From assembly GCA_014898415.1 (NCBI GenBank), contig RCTD01000030.1:620001-684000 (forward strand): DNA of 64,000 bases, given 5' to 3'. Source of the DNA: Stromatinia cepivora (taxonomy: Eukaryota; Ascomycota; Leotiomycetes; Helotiales; Sclerotiniaceae). A program made the position numbers and the translations under genes. This document shows, one piece after another, positions 46,447-56,847 of this stretch. The notes beneath the pieces are model-generated. The model was given only the letters and a program-made list of their open reading frames with translations, searched no databases and was not told where the DNA came from. Numbering within the stretch: position 1 is the first letter of the stretch; the number at the start of each line of letters is the position of its first letter.

Positions 46447-48204
46447 AGCCTTCATTCTAAGTTCTAGGTATGATATGATACGATACGGGACGGGAAGAAA
46501 GAGGTCGGATCCAAGCGGGACGTGCATGGACTTCGTTTCAAGCCGAGACGAGACGAGACGAGATGGATAAAGATTGGATTTTTGTGTGGTTTGTGCGTTG
46601 GTTTGGTTGCATTTCTGGATTGGATTGGGATGGGATGTTTCGATGGAGTCCTAGGATGGAAGGGAGGGAGATGTAAAGATAGGATAAGGCGTACTGATAA
46701 TTTATACCTGCTTGCTTGCTTCTTAAGCGTCTGAACGCCTAAGAGGGGAGTACATTTATGAGTTTACGCACTGATTATGAGATAAGTAAGAGTAAGAGTA
46801 GAACATCGCAAAATTCTATTCGAGGACGTGTTCCGGGGCATTTGGCCAATTTCGGCATTCGTTCGTTAATCAATGTAGTGTATTGGCCAATTAATTGTAT
46901 TTTTGAATGAACTAGTTTATTGGTTAATGTATTCTGTTCAGGTAAAAATGAGGCTATTCGCAAATAAACTAGTTCACTTACAAATATTTTCCATACCTCA
47001 TTACACTAATTCAACAAATAAACTAATGTTTATAGGAAATTGGAACTTTATAGGGGATTCAGAGTTTATAGAAAACAATTTCAATATTATTATTTTTTCA
47101 TTTTATATAGTAATAATTTATTTACTAATTAAACAACAAATATAGAAAAGGGTGATGATGAAATTGAAAATGACGATGATGAGGTTGGAATGAGGGTGGC
47201 GACGAGGTTGAGATTGTAGCCCCTGGTCATTTTCCCTTCCCTGCGTTTCAATTAAGATTCTAAGTATATGTTAGTTTATTATTCAATGAACTAGAACATT
47301 GAATATATTATTTTTGTATGAATTTAATGCATTCGTAAATAATCTCAAAATTCTTTTTTTTTATATAAGTTAATTGATATAACAATTTCGTTTATTGATT
47401 AATAAATTAGAATATTAATCAATTAATTAATTTATTTTGATATCGATATAGTTGATTATTTAATCTCTATTTTGATTAATGCCCTGGAATATATATCTTT
47501 GTATTTAGTAAAAGGTATAGAGTACTTCGTATAAAGTATCTAGATATTTAAAAAATCGAAACTTATAGCCTCCGTTATTTTCGTATGGAATATACCTACC
47601 TACGCATGGATATGTAGTATACTGGTTCTTTTGTATGTTATTCGAATTGTGGATTTATATTTTGGAAGGAAGGTTATTCACTTTGGTATTGATACGTTTT
47701 TCGTCTGATTCCGTACCTACGTATTCTCCCTGTTGCTCTTGAGGATTGAGTAGCCAGTCATGCAACAAAATCATCCGTTATCTTCCATCCAATGTTTCTA
47801 GCGTCTGGGCTGTTGCAGATATTCTCCAATTGATCTAGAAGTCCAAACGAATTGCTTCCCAAAGACTCGTTTTTCGCTAACCTATACTTCGTAATCTTAC
47901 TATGCATCAATCGCATCAACGCCACAGAGACGAGATAAGATATTTGTGAAATACCTATATAAAGATATAAGTGTTTTGAATACTATGTTTATGAGTTACT
48001 AAAAGTCTATAGACCACTCAATCCTATTATACAATCCTATCATGCCATCCAATGGCATGCTATTATCCGAAGTTTTTTATTCCCACGATCCACCTAGACA
48101 TTAAAATTATCCAGTTATATAGCCGAACCCAATCCATGCATGTCGTCACAGATTCATGCGAGTAATTTATACACCAAATCCCATCCAAATATCTTTCTTT
48201 CATT

Positions 48205-50171
48205 TTAAACACCTGAATCAATTTCATCCACAATTGCTCTATTAGTATACGCATTCCACTGCGTACAAGTTTGAGCCAACTCAATCGGGATCAACATATT
48301 ATTTTTAATATCATCCGGTCTCTCCAGAATATTCGCATAAAGACCTCCACTAACATGCCACGCAATATGACAATGGAACGGCCACACACCCGGATTATCC
48401 GTCGTGATTTGCCAAACCATATGACCAAAAGGTCTTACGAGTTGGACATCTCGACGTTGGGGATTCGATTGTCGGGTTATGGAAACGCCGTCCCAGTTTC
48501 CGGGTCCCTCGTGTAGGATTTGCATGTTGTGCCCATGTAAATGCATGGGATGTGAGGCGGGGGTGGGGTTATTGACGATGACGCGGATGGAGGAGTTGCT
48601 GCCGAAGTTTTGGACGTTCCATTCATCTGGGTAGTCGAACTTACCCTGGTCGGCGAGGAGGAGAACGGGATTATTGTAATTTGCGCGGAAAGATGTTCCG
48701 CCGAGTTCCCAGAGGAAATTTCCCGTCTCGTTGACGTAGAAACTGATATCGAGGTTTTTGGTAGTGGAAGGTGTGCCGGCGGCGAGGGAATAATAGGGCT
48801 CGGTAATGGTGAGATCATCATTTGTGCAAGTTCCTGGATCTGGTACGTTCCAAGCTGTGCTTGTGGGGGCTTTGCTTGTATCAGCTCTGTCGTAGTAGAT
48901 TGCTGCGAGGGCGTTTGGTTGCTTGGCTGTAGAACAAATTGTGGAAATGTTTGATCTCATCCAGAATGCCGAGTTAGACCTTCCGGCATTGGCGGTGACG
49001 AGAACATCAGCTCTTTGGCCGACTCCTAAAGTGACAACATTGGTGGTATATGGTTTCTACATTTGTTAGTATATTTTGTGACTGTAAACCCATTGATTTA
49101 GGGTACTCACAATTGGTACAAAGTCATTGGCAATGACGACCATCTTATGCCCGTCAATGCTAAATCTTTGTGTACCCTCCGCACCAGCATTGATTAATCT
49201 GAGTCTATGTGTCTTCCCTGTGGTAAATCTGAATTGCGAGATGCCAGCATTGTCATAACATTTAGTATTATCTCCATCAGCCTTGGTAGAACAGTCGAAA
49301 GTCATTTTTCCGTTGATGAGATTATTATCTGACATTGGTCTAGGATTTGACTTTCCATCACCGGCCATAACTCCTTGAATGATTGAAAAGTATTCATCAT
49401 GATAATAATCTGTCAAAAAAACTGGTCCAAGATCAATATCATATGGTGCGTTACTTGGCCCGTGAATAATCATAGGTCCTACAAGTCCACCTGAATCAAT
49501 GTTAGTTTGAGAAGGTAGGAATACTGGAATATTTGTCAAGCTTACCAGCATATTGAGCAGAATAATGTGAGTGATACCAGGAAGTGCCATAAAGGTCGGC
49601 CTTGAAGGTATATGTGAAAGAAGCACCTGGGGCAATAGGACATTGTCCAACTGCAGGCACACCATCCATATACGGAGTTTGTTTTTGTAATAAGCCATGC
49701 CAATGGAATGATGTCCCTTCTTCGGGTCCTGTAATTTGATTGTGTACCTTAATCATGAAGGTATCACCCCAATTGGCTTCAATAGCAGGTCCTGGAAATT
49801 GCCCATTAACGAGTATGACTTGTTTGGCATATCCATCTGGAGCAATTGTCCCTCTTGTGACAGTGAAGTCGTAATACCGAATAACTCCTGTAGAGGGAGC
49901 TGATGTATAAGGGTTATTTCCTCCTGCAGTCAACGAACCCCAGGGGAATCCATTTGGAAGAGGATTATTTGTGAGAAAAGGAGGAAAGGTTGGAGCCTGT
50001 AGAGTTCCCCAAAGAGAATTGCTAAACAACGATTAATAAGTAAACAATTGTTGAGCAGTGTTTCCTTAAGCACAAAGCTGAGACTCACCCATTAGTTACA
50101 AATGGAGATAAAGTGTTGGTTATTCCAACGGCGCCAGCAAAGATACCCGCGAAAAGACCGGACAGAGACAT
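48205..50171 (-). CDS. Secreted laccase (multicopper oxidase)
   Basis: Four exons: 50089-50171, 49546-50021, 49111-49490, 48205-49056; 596 residues. Introns are 54-67 nt with standard signals. An N-terminal hydrophobic segment ([17 protein letters not shown]) serves as signal peptide. All four copper-binding blocks are intact: FHWHG (about 133), WYHSHYSAQ (about 176), HPMHLHGH (about 483) and [11 protein letters not shown] (about 542). The last contains the Cys and His of the type-1 site. [16 protein letters not shown] and NLINGK are laccase landmarks. The chain ends in DSGV, the short C-terminal plug of ascomycete laccases. The enzyme oxidises phenols with reduction of oxygen to water outside the cell; roles can include lignin-like phenol turnover, pigment formation or detoxification of plant phenolics. 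A TATA motif lies about 80 bp upstream. Confidence 0.95.
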
Positions 50172-50248
50172 ATTTGAAGTGATCGTCTGAATGATAATAG
50201 ACGAAGACTTAAAGATGAGATATACAAATAGAGATGGGATAAGTAGTA

Positions 50249-50256
50249 CTATATAT
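50249..50256 (-). promoter_or_regulatory. TATA box of the laccase gene
   Basis: On the minus strand, atatatag (inside ccatatatagtact) lies about 80 bp before the start codon at 50171. Confidence 0.5.
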
Positions 50257-50883
50257 GGAGAAAGCTTGGGAGGGGTTCATTGTTTACCGGGGATGCCAAG
50301 TCGACGGAGCTTTGCTTTAGTATTTGCACAGACCGAAGTCGCAGTGTAGCTTAAAAAAGATCAAGCTTCTCTAACACTTTATTAGTGGCTTGAATTCTAG
50401 TGTAGAATAGTCAAATAAAAATTGTACTTTAACATCAGGAAATGCCTGATGTAAGCCTAGGGTATGATTCATTCTGACTTCAGACATATGGTAAATCCTA
50501 GGATGTATTGCAATAACAGAATACGGGAAGACCCTTTTGAGGAATTAGCGAACCTAATTGAGCCAAGTACATGAAAGGCAATACGTTGTACTCAATGTAC
50601 TGCTATAATTTCTTTGTAGATTCTGTACAACTACGGAGAGGAGTACAGCACTATCGAGTAGGTAGCAAATAGTAAGGTTATCCACTAACGAAAACGCATG
50701 GACGGTTAATGGTACCGAATGACACTAATTAGATGCGATGTAGGGATCATGGATCCCCATACTAATCTCAAAGTCGGCCAAAAAAAAGCAATATAACTAT
50801 CTGGGCTGACAACAAAATTATCTCCATAGAACGAAAAGAGGAATAAAGACCCCTTTTCTCCTTGATTCTAATTAATTGAAGGC

Positions 50884-51107
50884 TTGAGGGACCTCTAGAT
50901 CTGTCCGACCCGTCTCCCATCGAGGAAATCAAGTGGCCATTTTCGTCCGAACAGTGTTCCGTTAACCCGTAGATCATTATTCAAAGAAGAATAGATATCA
51001 TTGTAGTGTTTCGAAACAAAATCATGTCGCTGATCGGTAGCAGTGAACGCCGGAACGTCTATGACTAATTGAGCGACGACCAATCTCTGTGGCAATACCG
51101 TTTTCAA
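50884..51107 (-). pseudogene. Possible coding fragment, unidentified
   Basis: About 70 codons read LVVAQLVIDVPAFTATDQRH, later KHYNDIYSSLNNDLRVNG and LFGRKWPLDFLDGRRVGQ before a stop. The amino-acid pattern (alternating hydrophobics, WPLDFLDGRR) looks like a real protein C-terminus. No start, neighbouring exon or domain can be attached, so it could be a decayed gene or a missed terminal exon. I do not recognise the family. Confidence 0.3.
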
Positions 51108-52971
51108 GGATGCAGGAACTGGTTACAGTTCGTATAGTACAGATATGATTCAGGGGAATCAGGGTCCGTCTATTTGTGTATGTTGCTAGCCGTGGGAAGT
51201 CATGTCAAAAAGCTTAACAGGAATACATATAGAAGTCAGCGTTGTATTAAGTCTCCAAATCCGTTCGCTGAAGTATTTGGTGGTAATTGAGCCTAATTAG
51301 CATCTTGCAGTGCAAGCTCACAGTATTGCCACGAGGTAACCACGATTAATGGTACAGGCCTCAAAGTATTAAACCACGATCGTCCAATGAGTTATCAGTA
51401 TGAGACATAACTGACTAGAATAACGGAGTCGTTGATCGATACACAATGTCGTGGTTTTCGCATGCTGTTCGAATCGTTAGCTCACGAAAAGAAGATGTTG
51501 TGGCAACATCCGCTTTTCATAGGTAATGGACTGATTGTAGGAATGTCTGTGTTATTAATTTTACTAGCGTCTGGCCATCATACGTTTTCCAATGGACCAG
51601 TTCTAGAATTAGAAATCGCAGAGAGATCGAAGTGTTTGTAGATGATCTTTTCTCTTGGTTATATCGGACGTGCCAAGGCCCTAGCGAAGAAAGTATTTGT
51701 GGATGACTATTTTCCATGATATACTTACTATTAAGAATATACTTAGTATGAATTGGCTGCGAATTACGATTCGAATTTAATAAAACTCATTACTGCTGAA
51801 CTTTTATGGATCCGAAGCTACCATGACAATCGGGTTCTGCAGCATATTGCTTCCCGCAATGTTTATTGATAAGCCGAGTAGGTCGAAGTGGAAATACCAA
51901 AAGTTTGTTCTTAGCTTTTTAAGCGCAAAATAAAGCTAACATATCGATGAATTCCAGCTGAAATCAAATTGTTCGAATGGTACTATGAGATTACTAAAGA
52001 CCGAAAGTCATAGTGAGGTTTCACCATCAGAAGCAAAGGACCGAGTACCTCGTCTGGTGCCTACATATCTACAGCCTCGAAACAAAGCACTTCTCCTTAA
52101 TAAAATCCCGTGGTTCGTGTGCATAGACCAGAATGTTTCGTCTGAATATTGAAACTCGTGTTTTTTGATACACGCGGGAAATGGGATAGAAATCCAGGAT
52201 CCGCTCGTCTAATTGCTATAGTGATAGTTGTTAAGAGTTCTGATACAACCTTAACCTCACCAGAAGAGTTCCAGTTCTCATTAACACTGAGAGCCATGCA
52301 ATTTCACCGGCCTGTTCAAGGCTACAGCCCGACCTTGAAGGTGTATGGATGCCAATAGCGAGAACATATCATTGAAAAATTTCACCAAGCTGTTGCATCC
52401 ATTGCATAAGGCTTAAAACTGAGGATTCGCCAGAAGTACTCGAGTAAGTGTCTTGGTCATTAGCAAATGATACTGTGAATATGGATTAGTTCCTGCGCGC
52501 TCATCTAATAGCTGAGAGTTCTCGGAGGAAACTAATGAAATAATTGCAGACGACGTTCGCGTGGTTGTTTATTGCGGATAATCGAAGTAGCAACATAAAA
52601 CACGAACATTCTATAACAACCTCACTTTTGTGGTCCACAAAGACCCGGTGTCGTTACAACAACCCATAAATCGAGATCGCATGACACCCATGATCCATGA
52701 TAAGTAGTATGATTCGAGTATCTTGGAATCGACGCCCGTCAGGAGGCTCAAAAAAAAAGAACCATTCGGGAAAATTTTGTTGATACATATTGACCCCTTT
52801 CAACTCCGCCCCTATGCAAAGAATGAGCAGCGAGACCCCAAAATCCAACATTCCAGATGCATCTATCCATTGTGTATGAACATATGCCATGAATTACAAA
52901 GCATTCGCCGGTTTCCATCGGCTCCTAAGGTAGACGTACTTCCCCCTCACTCCATAATGGCGCATGCTCGA

Positions 52972-53533
52972 CTATGACGTTCGCGAAGGGCGGTAAGGGC
53001 GATTCATAATCAGAGGACGTCGGTTCGCACGACCAAATGCTGCTAATGTTTCTGGAGATGCAATACTGTCGGAACGAATGGTACTTCCAATTGCCATGAA
53101 GAATCTAGTGGCGACTTATTAGCACCTTGATATTGATTTGAGCGAAGGAACAATAATAATGATTACCCGAAAGTAGATCCTGAAGTGAGCATATATGTAC
53201 GTAGAGTCCTCCACACTCCATTTGGACCAGGACCAAATTTAATGATGGTGAGTGTGCCTTTAATCTTGTCAAAATGGAAGCTCATGATCTCTAAAGCTTC
53301 AACATACCATACATAAATCCCAGTATAGCACCGACAGCTGTTGTTAAATATGGTCAGTAACTTATATCTATGGACGAGATCATTATCGCATACTGCCACC
53401 CATCATAGCTCCCATCTGGACTGTAAAACACGATCAGTATAAGTCCAAAGTAGAGGGGTAAAGTGATAGTCTTACGTTTGTTCCAGATGGTCTGGCCACC
53501 GGGATGGCCTTGGGATTGTGGTACTGGGGGCAT
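52972..53533 (-). CDS. MGR2: Mgr2/Romo1, TIM23 translocase subunit
   Basis: Five small exons: 53476-53533, 53394-53420 (27 nt), 53308-53337 (30 nt), 53167-53257, 52972-53104. Introns are 50-62 nt with GTAAGA, GTATGC, GTATGT and GTAATC donors. The spliced product is 112 residues, matching the family's usual size. It starts MPPVPQSQGHPGGQTIWNK. It then reads QMGAMMGGTVGAILGFMYGG (first glycine-zipper helix), KFGPGPNGVWRTLRTYML, and SGSTFGFFMAIGSTIRSD (second helix). These are the hallmarks of Mgr2/Romo1. Mgr2 couples and laterally gates the TIM23 protein-import channel in the mitochondrial inner membrane. The basic C-terminal tail (NRPYRPSRTS) is lineage-variable. No single exon is long enough to stand out as an open frame. 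Confidence 0.93.
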
Positions 53534-54526
53534 ATTTGAGTATTGAAGAAGATGATTACTACTACTAGGTAGATTCAAATGTCTGGGTGCCTCGAACTTG
53601 TGGGGTTATCAAGTCAAATCTTGAGCTTTGAGCTTCAAACTTTCAATGTTTATAATAAATCATAAATCTATCATGGTCAACGGCATTTCCCGAATATATG
53701 CACGGACCAATTTTAACCAATCTATTCCCCCACGTTCTAATCTTTTTTGAGCCTGAATTTCTTTCTTAAGGGTGAAAAGCTATTGAGTATATCACGTGAT
53801 GATATCGAAAATCTGATGATTTGATTCTGTAACTCAATCATTTCAAGCAATGGTTCCTCATATAGAAAAATTCATGTAAAGTCTTTGCGATAGTTCTTGA
53901 AATATGTTCTTCTTCTTATAATCTCCCAAACTTTCCTTTTTTTTCTTTTTTACATCAAGACTTTTTATATCTGCAAGAGAGCGCGTGCGCAAGTGCTCTC
54001 ATCCCCGATCTCGAACGCTGGTTGGCTAAACATATACCTCGCGTGTTCTTGACCCAAATGTCCAAACTTTCCAGCTTGGCAACATCAGATTGAAAAAGGT
54101 TTCCTTTTCTATCACCAGCAATTGTTCTACAATACCTGCATTGCATAGATGTAAGTGTTCCTACTCTTTTCCTTTGGCCTAGAGTCCACTTAGTAGTGTT
54201 GTTGATGCGTTCCCACTTCTTTCGCACTGCCCTTACACAGTATTGTCACTGGTCATCATGGCGCCAATTCTCCGTGGGCAACTACTGACGATTATCACAA
54301 ATTCAGTGCGATACGATATCTCTTCTATCCAGTTCACTAGATAGAACGTTGCAGACACTTAGCAATTCACAATTTAGACCGGAGAGTCATCGGAGCGGGG
54401 ATCTTGGTCGCAGTTGAGGTTGAATGGGGGGAGGAAAGTAACAACATTCCAGCGATCTTATTCAATCAACATCATCAGAGACACACCTATTTGCTGTCAG
54501 AATAGTGTCGATAATTAACTTAACCG
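53534..54526. promoter_or_regulatory. Divergent promoter region of MGR2 and the FHA-domain gene
   Basis: About 990 bp between divergent starts. It includes a perfect 10-bp palindrome atcacgtgat (53791-53800), an E-box of the bHLH-binding type, plus poly-T near 53935-53952. A 90-codon minus-strand frame (53955-54227) has no support. Confidence 0.5.
53791..53800. promoter_or_regulatory. CACGTG E-box palindrome
   Basis: atcacgtgat is a perfect palindrome centred on CACGTG, about 260 bp upstream of the MGR2 start. CACGTG is bound by bHLH regulators such as Cbf1-type proteins in fungi. Function here is inferred only. Confidence 0.35.
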
Positions 54527-56847
54527 ATGACGGCAGTCGCAAATCTACCCAGTTTCCCGCAGATCAATAGGTCGGCATGGGGATCTAGTGTTAACCAAGG
54601 AGGAATGAATGCTGTGAATGGCGACGAAGTGAGCAGAATGTTCATGCCACGGAAAAGCGCCCAGCGCGCCAACTCATCCTCGTCGATAACTTCATTATCT
54701 TCGAACTCGTCCACTTCATCCAACTCAACGATATCGCAACAAACACCGCAGACTAATGGCGTACCTATGTCTTCATCTAGTGAATCAAACAACTGGGGTA
54801 CGGCGGCAGCACGGAAGAAAGCCCCAAGGGTGCAACCGTCATGGACTAATAAATTAGATTTGATAACTGGTTCCAATACGACACGACCTTCATCGACATT
54901 GACAAATGGAAATTCGGGTTCATCCATGATTCCATTACATCAGCCGGCTCCCATGGTACCATCACAGCACATTATACCAAACGGATCACAACAGATGAGA
55001 CCCCAAGGCCAACCCTCAGAAGGGGAGCCAATGCTCTACTTATTATCTATGAACGGCACTTTTGACCACAAGAGAATATCAGTACCATTCTACCCGGACA
55101 GCTTAAGAATTGGACGTCAGACAAATGCTAAAACTGTACCATCCCCCGCGAATGGCTTTTTTGATTCGAAAGTATTATCGAGACAACATGCGGAGATATG
55201 GGCAGATCGGAGTGGGAAGATATGGATTCGAGATGTCAAGTCTTCCAACGGTACCTTCGTCAACGGAGCGCGCTTATCGGCCGAAAACAAGGACTCAGAT
55301 CCACATGAGTTGCAGTCGCAAGATCATCTTGAGCTTGGTATAGACATTGTGAGCGAGGACCAGAAGACTGTTGTACATCACAAAGTCGCTGCGAAGGTCG
55401 AACATGCAGGTTTTGCCGGCTCAACTAATAATGTGTTGGACATGAGCTTTGGCGATTTAAATCCCGCTAATGGATCAATGATGTTACCATCCCAAGGACC
55501 AATGATGAGAGGAAGAACTAGTAGTCAAAGTTCAGTGGGTAGTAATGGCCGCATGGGGCCACCTGGTAGTGTAGTTGCTAGTCAAATGGGTGTCATGGGT
55601 CAGCAACGCCCGATGAATTTCTGGTTAACCCCCGTTACGACAGAGCAGATAGTAAAGAGGCTTTCTGTAAGTTCACATAATTGAATTGGATTGATTCATT
55701 GTATAGCTAACATATAATCCAGCACGAAATGCGGACGGCCCGATTACAAAACTCTGATCTGGGGCGAGCAGACAACTTCTTTAGTGGCCTGTTATCGAAG
55801 GATAATGTGAAAGAACTCGAGAGCGCACCAAACGTAGAACCACCGAAACCTGTGGTAGCAAATGGTTCTGCATTATCCTTTAGGGCTGAAGGAAAACCTC
55901 GATTCTCTGACCCTCCTGCGCCCCCACCTCAACAACCTCTTCCTGAAAAACCAGATGTTGCTCGTTCTCATAATTTTGATCCCGCATCACCTACCGCCTC
56001 TTTGAGAAGAGCAAATACCGAAAAACATAGATCCTTGGCGAATGGCTCTCCGGTCAGAGAAGTAAGTAGTCAAATAATTACTTTGGTGGAGGCATTGGCA
56101 TCGGCCAAGAAAGAGATCGACTCGCAGAGTGCTCGGATGCGGGATTTAGAGAATATGCTTCAGAAGGAACGGCAAGCACGAGAAACAGCGGAAGAAATGG
56201 CTAAAAGACTGGAGCTCCAGACCCCAGAGAGCAATATGAATGGGAGCGCTAAATCCGGGACGGAAGGATCAATTATCGAAGATGCTTTTGAACCACCCTC
56301 GGAAGATATGTTATCACAAGACAAAGTCAATGCACATGTCGATGCTAATGGTATTGCCGATTCATCTCGTCATTTAGAGCAACGACTTGAAATCATGCTT
56401 TCTGATATGCAGGAGCTGCGATCACAAATGGAGTCATACAAGAAGAGAGCAGAGACCGCCGAGGCAGAATGTGATACCAACCGAAAAAGTTTAGCAGAAA
56501 TGATTGAAAAAATTCGCTTGGATGAGCGACTCAGACAATTGGCTTCTTCCGGTCGATCCAGATCTCCATCGAAGCAACACTCCGACAAGCATATTAACGG
56601 AGCTGCGAATGGAGGTGATTTGGCACTTCATCCCATAAAACGACCAAATGGTATAAATCACAGCTCATCCGAAAAGGATGAACTTCATGCGTCACTCAAA
56701 CATGTGATCGCTTCTTCAAAAAATACTGGCCACGATCCTTTATTATACCACTCGACACCTTATGTCTCAATGCTTGGTGTTGTCATGATTGGTATGGGAT
56801 TGATGGCATATCTCAATGGTTGGCAACCACCAAAGGTTAATCGCTAG
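54527..56847 (+). CDS. Tail-anchored FHA-domain protein (Far9/Far10, HAM-4/SLMAP type, STRIPAK)
   Basis: Two exons (54527-55666, 55723-56847; intron GTAAGT..CAG, 56 nt), 754 residues. Residues 1-165 are Ser/Asn-rich and disordered. An FHA domain spans about 165-290: LRIGRQTNAKTVPS, VLSRQHAEIW and KSSNGTFVNGARLS are the phosphothreonine-binding elements (R, S, N conserved). A Pro-rich region (about 430-470) follows. Two coiled-coil stretches occur (about 505-560 and 610-680, heptads rich in E, R, M, L). The C-terminus has one hydrophobic helix (MLGVVMIGMGLMAYL) followed by NGWQPPKVNR. FHA + coiled coil + tail anchor is the architecture of SLMAP and its fungal counterparts Far9/Far10/HAM-4, subunits of the STRIPAK phosphatase complex at ER/nuclear envelope, needed for cell fusion and fruiting-body development in filamentous fungi. 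Confidence 0.88.

Larger units (their letters stand above)
44372..48204. other. Long gene-poor AT-rich region
   Basis: About 3.8 kb without a supported gene. Only short, domain-free frames occur. The segment about 46850-47670 is very AT-rich with several partial inverted repeats around aataaactagttca (46908-46980). A perfect 24-bp palindrome is at 46423-46446 and a short gacga repeat at 46544-46563. The left end holds the cupredoxin promoter. Confidence 0.55.
50172..52971. other. Intergenic region, possible gene fragment
   Basis: About 2.8 kb between the laccase start and the 3' end of the Mgr2 gene. No intact gene was found. A minus-strand frame at 50884-51107 reads unusually protein-like and may be a relic. 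The rest is mixed-composition DNA with many stops. Confidence 0.5.

Noticed and set aside
46900..47150. Inverted repeats around aataaactagttca as a second MITE
   Set aside because: The arms are short (about 14 bp), multiple and overlapping in very AT-rich DNA; no clean element boundaries can be drawn.
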